A stretch of 64,000 nucleotides of DNA from Massilia antarctica (GTDB lineage Bacteria; Pseudomonadota; Gammaproteobacteria; Burkholderiales; Burkholderiaceae_D): the NCBI RefSeq assembly GCF_015689335.1, contig NZ_CP065053.1, positions 7,130,001-7,194,000 on the forward strand, in the 5' to 3' direction. A program made the position numbers and the translations under genes. Shown here piece after piece: positions 7,249 to 15,767 of this stretch. Below the pieces are notes generated by a model that saw only the letters and a list, made by a program, of their open reading frames with translations, ran no database searches and was not told the origin of the DNA. The number at the start of each line of letters is the position of its first letter. The first letter of the stretch is position 1.

Positions 7249-9537
7249 ATGGCACCGATCAAAAGCCGCAAGCACGCGCAATCCCGTTTTAATCAACACA
7301 TGAGCGTCGCGCTTGCCGCGCTGCTGGTGCCGGTGGCCGCCCAGGCCGCCGACGCACCCCAGGCCCGCACCATGCCGGAAGTCCAGGTCGTGAGCAAAAC
7401 CGGCGAAGAAACCGTCAACGACTTCAAGGCCGAACGCGCCGCGTCGCCGAAGTACACCGAACTGCTGATCAACACCGCGCAAACGATCACCGTCATCAAG
7501 AAAGAACTGATCCAGCAGCAAGGCGCGGTCACCCTGACCGAAGCGCTGCGCAATACCCCCGGCGTGGGCACCTTTTTCCTCGGCGAAAACGGCAGCACGA
7601 CCACCGGCGACAGCATCTACATGCGCGGCTTCGATTCGTCGACCAGCATTTTTGTCGATGGCGTGCGCGACATCGGCTCGATTTCGCGCGATGTCTTCAA
7701 CGTCGAGCAGCTCGACGTGCTCAAGGGCCCGGCCGGCACCGACACCGGGCACTCCTCGCCGACCGGTTCGGTCAACATGGTGACCAAGCAAGCCGTGATG
7801 GAGTCCGGCACGACCGGCTCGGTGATTGCCGGCAGCGGCAAGCAAAAGCGCGCCACGGTCGATTACGCCCAGGTGCTGAGCGCCGAAAAAGGCATCGCCC
7901 TGCGCCTGAACGCGCTGGCCCAGGATAGCGGCGTTCCCGGACGCGATGTCGTCAAGGACAAACGCTGGGCGCTGGCACCCTCGCTCGCCTTCGGCCTGAA
8001 CGGCCCGACCCGCATCTACCTGAACTACCTGCACGTCAACCAGGACAACGTGCCCAACGGCGGCGTACCGACCGTTGGCTTGCCGGGCTACACCAGCCCG
8101 GACGCGCGCGCCTTCCTGACCAGCGCGCCGCGCGTCGATCCGCGCAACTTCTACGGTTCCGTGACCGATTACGACAACGTCAAGGCCGACATGTTCACGG
8201 TCAAGGTCGAACATGACTTTGCACCGAACGTGAAGCTGCAAAACACCACGCGCTACGGCAAGACGTCGCAGGATTACCTGCTGACCGCGTTCATGGGCAA
8301 TAGCGCCAACCTGAAAACGCCGACCCCCAACGACCCGGCCAGCTGGACCATCACGCGCGGCAACCGCACGGTCAAGGACCAGAGCAACGCGATCCTCACC
8401 AACCAGAGCGTGGCGACGGTGGGCATGGACCTGGGCGGCATGAAGCACACCTTCGTGGGCGGACTGGAACTGACCAGCGAAGAGCAGAGCACCTATGGCT
8501 ACCTTGGCGCCGGCACGATGGCGGTCGATTCGCTGTACGCGCCGAATCCATCCTCGCCGATCACCGGCCTGAACCTGGTGCGCAACGGCGTGAGTACCAA
8601 TTCCAAGGTCGATACCCAGAGCCTGTACCTGTTCGACACCATCAAGCTGGGCGAGAAGTGGATCTTCAACCTTGGCGCCCGCATGGACCACTTCAACGTG
8701 AACTACAACGCGACGGCCCTGTCGACGGCCGCCGCCAATCCGGCGCTGCCGGTGGGCACGCTGGTGCCGACCACGCTCAAGCTGAGCGACACGGTAGGCA
8801 ATGGCAAGATATCGGCGCTGTACAAGCCGACCGCCGACAGCAGCGTCTACGCCCTGCTGGCGACATCGAAGCAGCCGCCGGGAACCAACCTGGCCTTGTC
8901 GACCTCGGCCAACAGCGCATCGAATCCGAAATACACCCCGCAGCAATCGACCACCACCGAAATCGGCACCAAGTGGGATTTCCTCAAGCAAAAGCTGTCG
9001 CTCACGGCGGCGGTGTACCGCACCACGGTCAAGAACGAGCTGGAGCAGGATCCGGTGGACCTGGTGTACTACCAGACCGGCCGCAAGCAGGTCAAAGGCA
9101 TCGAGCTTGGTGTGACGGGGGAAGTGGCGCGCAACTGGCTGGTGAGCGCCGGCTATGCCCGCATGGATACGGAAGTGAGCAATGGCAAGGTGGTGACCGC
9201 CAGCGGGATCAATAACCTGAACTACACGCCGAAAGATGCGTTCACCTCGTGGACTTCGTACACCCTGCCGATGGGCCTGAAAGTGGGCGGCGGCGCGCGC
9301 TATGTCGGCAAGCTGCTGCGCGGCGCCGATGGCGCGGTGGGCACGCCGGCGTTTGCCGATGCCTACTGGGTGGTCGATGCGATGGCGTCGTACACCGTGA
9401 GCAAGAACCTGGACGTGCAGCTGAACGTGTACAACCTGGCGGACAAGGAGTACATTGCGCAGATTAACAAGAGCGGTTACCGCTACACGCCGGGCGCGCC
9501 ACGCTCGGCCAGCCTGATGGCCAACTTCCGCTTCTAA
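7249..9537 (+). CDS. fiu: TonB-dependent catecholate siderophore receptor (Fiu type)
   Basis: This 762-residue outer-membrane receptor imports ferric catecholate siderophores using TonB energy. A signal peptide of about 34 residues ends at AAQAADA. The plug domain contains segments nearly identical in pattern to Escherichia coli Fiu: LRNTPGVGTFFLGENG, STTTGDSIYMRGFD and VFNVEQLDVLKGPAGTD. The protein ends in a C-terminal Phe (ANFRF), the normal signature for beta-barrel assembly. A GAGAAG ribosome site precedes the ATG. The piuC gene follows after 94 bases, the same pairing as fiu-ybiX in E. coli and piuA-piuC in pseudomonads. Regulation by Fur is predicted from the site at 7119-7137. Confidence 0.93.
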   Translation: MAPIKSRKHAQSRFNQHMSVALAALLVPVAAQAADAPQARTMPEVQVVSKTGEETVNDFKAERAASPKYTELLINTAQTITVIKKELIQQQGAVTLTEALRNTPGVGTFFLGENGSTTTGDSIYMRGFDSSTSIFVDGVRDIGSISRDVFNVEQLDVLKGPAGTDTGHSSPTGSVNMVTKQAVMESGTTGSVIAGSGKQKRATVDYAQVLSAEKGIALRLNALAQDSGVPGRDVVKDKRWALAPSLAFGLNGPTRIYLNYLHVNQDNVPNGGVPTVGLPGYTSPDARAFLTSAPRVDPRNFYGSVTDYDNVKADMFTVKVEHDFAPNVKLQNTTRYGKTSQDYLLTAFMGNSANLKTPTPNDPASWTITRGNRTVKDQSNAILTNQSVATVGMDLGGMKHTFVGGLELTSEEQSTYGYLGAGTMAVDSLYAPNPSSPITGLNLVRNGVSTNSKVDTQSLYLFDTIKLGEKWIFNLGARMDHFNVNYNATALSTAAANPALPVGTLVPTTLKLSDTVGNGKISALYKPTADSSVYALLATSKQPPGTNLALSTSANSASNPKYTPQQSTTTEIGTKWDFLKQKLSLTAAVYRTTVKNELEQDPVDLVYYQTGRKQVKGIELGVTGEVARNWLVSAGYARMDTEVSNGKVVTASGINNLNYTPKDAFTSWTSYTLPMGLKVGGGARYVGKLLRGADGAVGTPAFADAYWVVDAMASYTVSKNLDVQLNVYNLADKEYIAQINKSGYRYTPGAPRSASLMANFRF

Positions 9538-9553
9538 ACGCCTTACCGGCATC

Positions 9554-9600
9554 GCCAGACACCGTCATGTCCGCCCCTGGCAGGCATGACGGCGTTTGGC
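9554..9600 (+). terminator. Hairpin between fiu and piuC
   Basis: Arms 9554-9571 and 9583-9600 pair over 18 positions with three G-U type exceptions, around an 11-base loop. There is only a short T run after it, so it may be an attenuator or mRNA stabiliser that lowers piuC expression relative to fiu rather than a full terminator. Confidence 0.5.
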
Positions 9601-9631
9601 TTTCCACTTCCTTCGTCACCATTTTATTGCC

Positions 9632-10312
9632 ATGATGCTCCATATTCCCCACGTGCTCAGTCGCGACCAGGTCGCCGCCATGCGCCACGCGCTCGACAGC
9701 GCCGACTGGACCGACGGCCGCGCCACGGTCGGCGCGCAAGGCGCGCAGGTCAAGCACAACCAGCAACTGCCCGACAACGGTCCCGTGGCCGCTGAACTGG
9801 GCCGCATCATCCTGGCCGCCCTGGCCGCCAATCCCCTCTATTTCGCCGCCGCCCTGCCCCTGCGCACGGTGCCGCCGCTGTTCAACCGCTACACCGGCGG
9901 CGAACACTACGGCGCTCACGTGGACGGCGCCGTGCGCAACGTGGCCGGCAGTGCCTTGCCGCTGCGCACCGACCTGTCGTGCACCCTGTTCCTGTGCGAG
10001 CCGGACGACTACGATGGCGGCGAACTGGTCGTCAACGATACTTACGGCGTGCATGAAGTCAAGCTGCCGGCTGGCGACATGATTGTCTACCCCTCGTCCA
10101 GCGTGCACAAGGTCGAGCCGGTCACGCGCGGCAGCCGGGTTTGTTCCTTTTTCTGGGTGCAAAGCATGGTGCGCGACGATGGCCGCCGCGCCATGCTGCT
10201 CGAACTCGACCAGACTATCCAGCGTTTGCGCGCCCTCCTTGGCGATACCGAGGAAACGGTCGGCCTGACCGGGCATTATCACAACCTGCTGCGGATGTGG
10301 TCGGAGATCTGA
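9632..10312 (+). CDS. piuC: Fe(II)/2-oxoglutarate-dependent PKHD-type hydroxylase
   Basis: This 226-residue cytoplasmic protein is the PiuC/YbiX family dioxygenase, almost the same length as E. coli YbiX (225). The iron-binding facial triad is visible as H96-x-D98 ([10 protein letters not shown]) and H159 (SSVHKVEPV), with the 2-oxoglutarate-binding Arg at R169. The family is nearly always beside a catecholate-siderophore receptor and is iron-repressed; its substrate is not firmly established, though a role in processing imported siderophore or siderophore-drug conjugates has been suggested. Start chosen at the first of two adjacent ATGs (9632, 9635), which gives the family N-terminus [10 protein letters not shown]; an upstream TTG would add 12 residues not seen in the family. 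Confidence 0.92.
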   Translation: MMLHIPHVLSRDQVAAMRHALDSADWTDGRATVGAQGAQVKHNQQLPDNGPVAAELGRIILAALAANPLYFAAALPLRTVPPLFNRYTGGEHYGAHVDGAVRNVAGSALPLRTDLSCTLFLCEPDDYDGGELVVNDTYGVHEVKLPAGDMIVYPSSSVHKVEPVTRGSRVCSFFWVQSMVRDDGRRAMLLELDQTIQRLRALLGDTEETVGLTGHYHNLLRMWSEI

Positions 10313-10324
10313 ACTGGACTTTCA

Positions 10325-10348
10325 CATCTAGATAATTTATTCTAGATG
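10325..10348 (+). promoter_or_regulatory. Dyad operator at the start of the BlaI-type regulator gene
   Basis: Perfect 8-base inverted arms CATCTAGA (10325-10332) and TCTAGATG (10341-10348) flank the AT-rich spacer TAATTTAT. The site lies immediately upstream of, and overlaps one possible ATG of, the regulator gene, as expected for autoregulation by a dimeric winged-helix repressor. It also lies within 40 bases of the piuC stop. Confidence 0.65.
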
Positions 10349-10372
10349 CATTCCCACCAGTATCCGCCCCCC

Positions 10373-10756
10373 ATGTCCGAGCCGTCCGCCCCGCCCAAGC
10401 CCACCGCATCGGAACTGGAGATGCTGCGCCTGCTGTGGCAACTCGGTCCGGCCAGCGCCAAACAGGTGCACCAGGCAGCCATCACCAGCCGTCCCGACAT
10501 GGCGTACGCAACCGTGCTGCGCCTGCTCCAGCTGATGCACACCAAAGGCTTGCTCACGCGCGATGAAAGCGCCCGCGCGCATGTGTACGCGCCGGCCCAG
10601 CCGCAGGATTCGCTGCAGACCAGCCTGATCAAGGAATTGATTCACAAGGCGTTTTCGGGCTCGGGCAAGGAACTGGTGCTGGCGGCGTTGCGCGGGCATG
10701 TGAGCGCGCGCGAACGGGCGGAGATCCAGGCGATTTTGGATCAGGAGAAAAAGTGA
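10373..10756 (+). CDS. BlaI/MecI/CopY-family transcriptional repressor (orphan)
   Basis: The product (127 residues from this start) has the winged-helix pattern of the Penicillinase_R family: KPTASELEMLRLLWQLGPAS, then a recognition helix region ending AYATVLRLLQLMHTKGLL, and a C-terminal dimerisation helix. Family members repress beta-lactamase, copper or quinone-stress genes and are often inactivated by a neighbouring M56 (BlaR1-like) membrane peptidase. No such peptidase is encoded nearby, so the inducer is unknown. An in-frame ATG at 10346 would add nine residues but lies inside the operator and, like 10373, lacks a clear ribosome site; the start is therefore uncertain. Possible targets are itself and the adjacent genes. 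Confidence 0.8.
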   Translation: MSEPSAPPKPTASELEMLRLLWQLGPASAKQVHQAAITSRPDMAYATVLRLLQLMHTKGLLTRDESARAHVYAPAQPQDSLQTSLIKELIHKAFSGSGKELVLAALRGHVSARERAEIQAILDQEKK

Positions 10757-11003
10757 CGCCGCCGGCATGAAATCTGCACCGTTTTATTTCCCCACAGGAA
10801 ATTATACTTCCGCAACCGCCCGCGTCAACGAAGTAGTTCGTTTGATCGCTCAGCTGAGCGGCTTCCTTGCCCCACAGAACGATAGAGAGATGATGTCGAG
10901 ACATTTTGGCGCGGGTAGTATCGAGTGATAACCGATTTCGACCATTGCAGGGCTTCCGCACGGGCGGCAAGCGAATTTTATATCACTAGACGAGACCTGA
11001 CAC

Positions 11004-12125
11004 CTAAGGTGCCGTTTCCTTCGGCCCAAGTTGGTCTGCAATTCGCTTTACCGCATGATCCAGCAGCAATCCACATTGCCGATCAGCATCCAAAAACTTA
11101 TCTCGAAATTCTTGTCTTAAGGAAAATTGGCGCCCCGTTTCAATGCTTGCCGTAAGAGAATCGATGTCTTTCTTGGTGACAATTAGACGCTTATTAGATT
11201 TATCTGCACTTAGACGTTGCTTTTCGATCTCATTGTTCGCGTCTATTGCACTTAAAGCACCTATCTGGCCAGCTTTCTGCAAATATAAAATCTGTAGCTC
11301 AGGAGCGTTTGGAACAACGCAAGTTATCGATTTCTCACCGGCGACCGCACCCTTCAACTCAGCCAAATACGCGTCCGGAACCCGTCTTGGTCTATGTGAC
11401 ATATCCTCGATCGCCTCTGCTAGTATTTTAGTTGGAGAAAGGAAAAGCGTAGCCGCCTTGACAAAATTTTCTTCGTTCTTTTCGGGGGTTGACCTATATA
11501 AATTTTCCGTAAATTCGTAATGCTGACGAACCCGACGAAATGCTACGGCGAGATCAAATTCACTTACCAAAATCGTGCGCCGCGCAGTGTCCAAATGTCT
11601 GAGCTCGCTCGCTAAGTCATTTGCGGCGTTTCTCGCCGAACCCAATGCATCACGCTCCCGATTCCCCGCTAACAGAGCCGTATATCTCGCGGCTCGCTCC
11701 CGTTCTTCAGAGAGGCTCGCGCGCTCGTCACTCACCAAGGCCCTACCTCTGGCATGTATCAGCGCCGCATCCAGCTCAGCAATTTTCTTCTGTACAGCAA
11801 CTTGACGGTCGCGAAGTTCGGACAATAGCTTTCGCTCTCGCGCACTTTCCAATTCGAGCCGCGCGTTGTCTTCCTGAAGCTTCTGGTTTTGAAAAACCGG
11901 GAGCACTGTATAAAAGTAACCAAACACGGCCAATAGCAGCGTGCTTGCTGTCGCGACATTGGCAAGACGAGCTAAATTAACGTCAAGCCGTGATGGCACA
12001 TATGCGATCTGGCTGGCCGGAGGCAAAGGCGGTAGAGGTGGGGGTGTCGGCGGTGGGGGGACCGGAGAGGCTGGGGGTGTCGAGGGTGGCGGATTCCGTC
12101 TGTTGCGCAACAATGACCGTCTCAT
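11004..12125 (-). CDS. Proline-rich, single-pass coiled-coil membrane protein of unknown function
   Basis: This 373-residue protein matches no family I recognise. After a basic start (MRRSLLRNRRN) comes a Pro-rich stretch (about residues 12-38) and one hydrophobic helix (about 56-78, STLLLAVFGYFYTVLPVF). A long charged alpha-helical region follows (about 80-175, rich in E, R, L and A), likely a coiled coil. The rest is helical, with short motifs such as FLSPTKILAEAIEDM. Topology would place most of the protein on the periplasmic side if the basic N-terminus stays inside. Base composition is clearly more AT-rich than the neighbouring genes, suggesting acquisition. An AGG-type ribosome site precedes the ATG. 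It faces the BlaI gene tail to tail, with a 247-base gap (10757-11003) in which I see no gene. Confidence 0.6.
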   Translation of the reverse strand: MRRSLLRNRRNPPPSTPPASPVPPPPTPPPLPPLPPASQIAYVPSRLDVNLARLANVATASTLLLAVFGYFYTVLPVFQNQKLQEDNARLELESARERKLLSELRDRQVAVQKKIAELDAALIHARGRALVSDERASLSEERERAARYTALLAGNRERDALGSARNAANDLASELRHLDTARRTILVSEFDLAVAFRRVRQHYEFTENLYRSTPEKNEENFVKAATLFLSPTKILAEAIEDMSHRPRRVPDAYLAELKGAVAGEKSITCVVPNAPELQILYLQKAGQIGALSAIDANNEIEKQRLSADKSNKRLIVTKKDIDSLTASIETGRQFSLRQEFRDKFLDADRQCGLLLDHAVKRIADQLGPKETAP

Positions 12126-12197
12126 TATGGATGCCTAGTTTCCTAAATACGTACATATTACAGGAATAATGCATGCTATATTTCCTTCTAGCACAAT

Positions 12198-12482
12198 TTA
12201 CGTCGGTGCATGCTGCAAGCGAGCATAATGGGACGACCGAAAGGAAGGCAGACCCTGGTATAAATACACCGACTTACCGTAGTATGGTTTTGACCTGCCG
12301 ATCCATTCGCTGACTACTTCGATGTAGTAGTTTTTCAAGTACAAATCAACTACTCTGGCGGGTTGCGTATATGTCTCGCAAGTACTGAGCCTCGGGCATG
12401 GCCGGCACGAAGTCCCGGTGACCAATTGGACATGACCTTTGACCGGTATTTTTAAAGAAACTACGTTTCCAAGATTGTCCAC
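12198..12482 (-). CDS. Small hypothetical protein
   Basis: An open frame of 94 codons beginning at a GTG encodes a Cys- and Tyr-containing product (GTSCRPCPRLSTCETYTQPA, then VVDLYLKNYYIEVVSEWIG). A stop codon lies 15-20 bases upstream of the GTG in the same frame, so this is the full frame. No family is recognised. It lies in the same AT-richer islet as the coiled-coil protein gene. The amino-acid make-up is more protein-like than the other frames here, but it could be a gene remnant. The flanking 12483-12629 shows nothing else. Confidence 0.3.
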   Translation of the reverse strand: MDNLGNVVSLKIPVKGHVQLVTGTSCRPCPRLSTCETYTQPARVVDLYLKNYYIEVVSEWIGRSKPYYGKSVYLYQGLPSFRSSHYARLQHAPT

Positions 12483-12629
12483 AAGTTTGAAATTGAGATG
12501 TCAAATGTCGAAGAAGTGCCCCATCTGGCTGGTTCCAAACCGAAAAAAAATAGCGGACGACTGAAAGCCACGATTTGCGTAGCCAAATGCGCCCAGCAGA
12601 CTGTCGTCAATACCAATTCCCTTCCGATT

Positions 12630-13613
12630 TTATCGTGTAGCGCCACAGGAGCCCAGCACCGACAGCTCCAGCACGCCCCCTGCCGCATCCAGTTCATAGC
12701 TGGCAAAATCCTGCGCCAGGAACAGCTTGCCCGCGTAATGCTGGCGCGCCTCCGCTTCCAGTTCCGCCATGCCTTCCGGATTGTCGTAACGCGGGCTGAA
12801 ATGGGTCAGGATCAAATTCGGCAAGCCGCATTCGGTGGCGAACTGCGCCACGCGCTGCACGGAACTGTGGGTCGGCCCGGGGCCTACCTTTTGCAGGATC
12901 GCCTCGGTATAAGTCGCCTCGTGCACCAGCACCTGCGCATCGGCGCAAGCCTGGCCGAGCAGCGCCGGGGTATCGTTGTCGCCGCCGATCACCGCCACCG
13001 CGCGCTGCACATCGGCCACGCGAAAATCGGCGGCCGCCAAGGTCGTACCGTCGTCCAAGGTCACGTCGTGACCGGCCTGCAATTTGCCCCACAGCGGACC
13101 GGATGGCACGCCGCGCGCGCACAAGGCCGCGCTGTCGAGCTTCCATTTGGTGGTTTCCACCGCGAAGCGAAAACCGACGCTCGGCGCCCGGTGCGACAAG
13201 TTATGGCGCTCGATCGTCAGGCCCGGCTCCTGATGGACCTGCTGCTCGCCGGCGACATCCACATGGATCAGAGCAAACGGCAGGAACAGTTCGGTATGCA
13301 GCATGGTGGCGTCCAGCCAGGCTTTGACGCCCAGTGGCGCGATCAGGATCAGCGGGCGCTTGCGTCCGCCCATGGCCGCGCTGGCCAGAAAGCCGGGCAA
13401 GCCGTAACTGTGGTCGCCGTGAATGTGGGTGATGCAAATACCAGCCAGATCATGCACCGTCAGGGCGATGTGCTGCAGGCGATGCTGGGTGCCCTCGCCG
13501 CAGTCAATCAGCCACCAGTCGCGGTTCAGGGAGGTCTGCAGCGCCAGCGCGGTGACGTTGCGGTTTTTGGTTGGCACGCCCGAGGACGTGCCGAGAAAGG
13601 TCAGTTTGAACAT
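12630..13613 (-). CDS. rnz: Ribonuclease Z (tRNA 3'-processing endonuclease)
   Basis: This 327-residue metallo-beta-lactamase-fold enzyme cuts precursor tRNAs after the discriminator base. The zinc motif H63-x-H-x-D-H68 is visible in CITHIHGDHSYG, the substrate-handling start MFKLTFLGTSSGVPT is family-typical, and further metal ligands lie in LVHEATY and ILTHFSPRY. Length agrees with the short bacterial form. It is transcribed alone, with a PEP-CTERM gene upstream on the same strand. The islet downstream ends sharply at its 3' end. Confidence 0.95.
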   Translation of the reverse strand: MFKLTFLGTSSGVPTKNRNVTALALQTSLNRDWWLIDCGEGTQHRLQHIALTVHDLAGICITHIHGDHSYGLPGFLASAAMGGRKRPLILIAPLGVKAWLDATMLHTELFLPFALIHVDVAGEQQVHQEPGLTIERHNLSHRAPSVGFRFAVETTKWKLDSAALCARGVPSGPLWGKLQAGHDVTLDDGTTLAAADFRVADVQRAVAVIGGDNDTPALLGQACADAQVLVHEATYTEAILQKVGPGPTHSSVQRVAQFATECGLPNLILTHFSPRYDNPEGMAELEAEARQHYAGKLFLAQDFASYELDAAGGVLELSVLGSCGATR

Positions 13614-13710
13614 GCCGCATTATGCGCCAGCGCTAAAGCCGGCGCCAGCGCAGGCCGGACGCCTTGCGCGAGCGGCCACAGCGTCAGCGCCTGCAGCGGC
13701 GCCGCTCGTC

Positions 13711-14256
13711 TCAGCCCTGGCGGGCCTTGCGGGCGCGCCGGGCGCCGAAGCCCACCACCGCCAGTCCCAGCGAGAGCATCGCGAACGAGGTCGGTTCCGG
13801 CACGGCCGTGGTGATGAACTGGCCATTGAAGTAGGCATCGCGCGTTCCGTGCACGCCGCTCAGGTTGATTTCGACGTAATCGGCGCCCACCGTCAAGCCG
13901 TAGCCGACCATATTCGTGTCGACCTTCAGCGATTGCAGCGATGCGCCGTTACTGAAATCGAGATCGGTCAGGCGAAACACAATCCCGTTGCCCCAAGCGA
14001 AAGGATTGCGGTAATCGATGGCGAAACGGTCGGCATCGACATCGAGCGTGTAGGCGACGCTGTAATTTTTCTGGTCGGCTAGGCCGTTCTCGACCACGAA
14101 GGGGCCGTCCAGGCCGAATCCCATGATGCGGCCGACGCCTTTGCCGGTGTCGACGGTGCGGTACATGCCGGCATCGACCGTATCTCCCAGCAAGGATGCA
14201 TCGGCGCGCGCATCGGTAATCAAAACGAGTCCCAACAATACTGACAACAACTTCAT
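13711..14256 (-). CDS. PEP-CTERM sorting domain protein
   Basis: The product has 181 residues: a signal peptide (MKLLSVLLGLVLITDARA), a beta-rich extracellular body, and a C-terminal VPEPTSFAMLSLG segment followed by a hydrophobic helix and a basic tail (RRARKAR). This tripartite C-terminus is the exosortase recognition signal, so the protein is likely processed and released or attached to the cell surface or exopolysaccharide matrix. GGAGAC precedes the ATG at 14256, which was chosen over more distal starts because the signal peptide begins there. The specific function of the body domain is unknown. Confidence 0.88.
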   Translation of the reverse strand: MKLLSVLLGLVLITDARADASLLGDTVDAGMYRTVDTGKGVGRIMGFGLDGPFVVENGLADQKNYSVAYTLDVDADRFAIDYRNPFAWGNGIVFRLTDLDFSNGASLQSLKVDTNMVGYGLTVGADYVEINLSGVHGTRDAYFNGQFITTAVPEPTSFAMLSLGLAVVGFGARRARKARQG

Positions 14257-14451
14257 TCCTGTCTCCTTTATAGTTATTTTCATAATTTTCCTGCAGCAGG
14301 AAATTAACATAAAAAGCGGGTTGTATGTACAACTTTGTTGTCGCCGCGTGGGCAAAGCGCGCACGATGCTGAAATCCATGTTCCCATGCACCTCTTTACA
14401 ATAGGATAAAAATCCACAGCGCATGACGCTGAAACCTGAAAGGAAATACCG

Positions 14452-14910
14452 ATGTTCGAGATGAGCCACCCCTGGTGGGAATTCGTTATGCGTGGCGCGG
14501 CCGTGTATCTGATCCTGATGGTCATGGTGCGCGTGTCCGGCCGCCGCACGGTGGGCCAGTTCACGCCCTTCGACCTGCTGGTGGTGATGCTGCTGAGCGA
14601 GGCCGTGTCCAATTCCCTGACCGGAGGCGATCAATCGCTCATTGGCGGCTTCATCGTGGCGGCGGTGCTGGTGGGGCTGAATATGACGATGTCGTTCCTG
14701 TCATCGCGTAGCCAGACCATGTCCGACATTCTCGACGGCAGTGCCGTCCTGCTGGGGCGCGACGGCGAACTGTACGATAAGGTGATGAAGCGCTGCCGCA
14801 TTTCACGTGAAGAAGTCGACCAGGCCCTGCGCAGCTCCGATTGCGACATCAAAGACATGCGCTGCGCATTTCTTGAAGCCGATGGGCAAATCACTATCCA
14901 GAAGAAATAA
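14452..14910 (+). CDS. DUF421 (YetF-type) membrane protein
   Basis: This 152-residue protein has three hydrophobic segments in its first 85 residues and the DUF421 signature RVSGRRTVGQFTPFDLLVVM (about 27-46). A short cytoplasmic domain follows that contains ILDGSAVLLGRDGEL. DUF421 proteins such as Bacillus YetF are inner-membrane proteins of unknown biochemical role, several linked to sporulation or envelope stress. It stands alone, divergent from the preceding PEP-CTERM gene, with a 195-base shared upstream region. AAAGGA lies before the ATG. Confidence 0.88.
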   Translation: MFEMSHPWWEFVMRGAAVYLILMVMVRVSGRRTVGQFTPFDLLVVMLLSEAVSNSLTGGDQSLIGGFIVAAVLVGLNMTMSFLSSRSQTMSDILDGSAVLLGRDGELYDKVMKRCRISREEVDQALRSSDCDIKDMRCAFLEADGQITIQKK

Positions 14911-15135
14911 AATTGTTGCCGCCCCGACCGATGTAAAAAAATAGTGAACATCGCGGGCGTATTTATCGATGCGGCGAGGTCCAACCTCTGTACCGCGTCG
15001 ATGGCGCCCGCTGCGGCTTCCCCAAGCCCACCCAGCTGATGCTCTCCCGTCGCGTGTCCACGTTGTCAATGCCGGTTCCATACTCGCTGGAACCGCTTGA
15101 TTCGCCATTCGCGTCATCACCTCAGGAGAACATGC

Positions 15136-15726
15136 ATGAACCGTATCCTCTCATCGCTGGCAATCGTGTTTGCCATGCTACTTGCTGCGCCGGCGTTCGC
15201 CGCAACCACCACCTACCGCGCCACCATGAGCGGCCCGGGCGAGGCGGCGCCGAATGCCTCGCCCGCCCTCAGCATCGCCACCTTCATCATCGACGACGTT
15301 GGCATGACCCTGTCGATGAACGTTCCGTTCTACAACCTGCTCGGTCCCAGCACCACGGCGTACATCCATTGCTGCACCGCCGATCTGCTGACCGGCAGCG
15401 CGCCCCCTGCGACGTCCGAGCTCAACCAGCTCGGCTTTCCCACGGGTGTCACGGAAGGCTTGTTCAACACCACCCTCAGCCTGGTCGATCCCGCCACGTT
15501 CAGCCCTGCCTTCCTCCAGGCCAATGGTGGCACGGTCGACCAGGCGCGCGCCGCGCTGATCAGCGGCTTCGCCGCCAACAAGGCTTATTTCAACGTCCAC
15601 TCCGTGCCGTTTCCGGCCGGCGAAATCCGCGGCTTCATCGTCGCGGTGCCCGAGCCCGGTTCCTGGGCGATGATGGCGCTGGGATTGGGCGTACTGGGGT
15701 TTATCGCGCGCAAAAAGCGGCCTTGA
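15136..15726 (+). CDS. CHRD domain protein with PEP-CTERM anchor
   Basis: This 196-residue secreted protein has a signal peptide (to about AAPAFA, residue 22) and a CHRD-type domain. The family is recognised from TTYRATMSGPGEAAPNASPA, the central AYIHCCTADLLTG and the closing VHSVPFPAGEIRGFIV. A C-terminal VPEPGSWAMMALGLGVLG plus ARKKRP is a PEP-CTERM signal. CHRD domains occur in chordin and in bacterial surface proteins of unknown ligand. Start 15136 is preferred to the ATG at 15132 (other frame); AGGAG lies at 15123-15127. It runs towards gluQ, with a gap of 41 bases. Confidence 0.9.
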   Translation: MNRILSSLAIVFAMLLAAPAFAATTTYRATMSGPGEAAPNASPALSIATFIIDDVGMTLSMNVPFYNLLGPSTTAYIHCCTADLLTGSAPPATSELNQLGFPTGVTEGLFNTTLSLVDPATFSPAFLQANGGTVDQARAALISGFAANKAYFNVHSVPFPAGEIRGFIVAVPEPGSWAMMALGLGVLGFIARKKRP

Positions 15727-15767
15727 ACCCGGTCCGTCCGATATGCCCTGCGGGCTGCGGCAAATGA

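Noticed and set aside
7183..9552. Long minus-strand open frame opposite fiu
   Set aside because: The composition (Arg, His, Gly, Val) is that of a GC-rich antisense frame, and the plus strand encodes a complete TonB receptor with signal peptide and C-terminal Phe.
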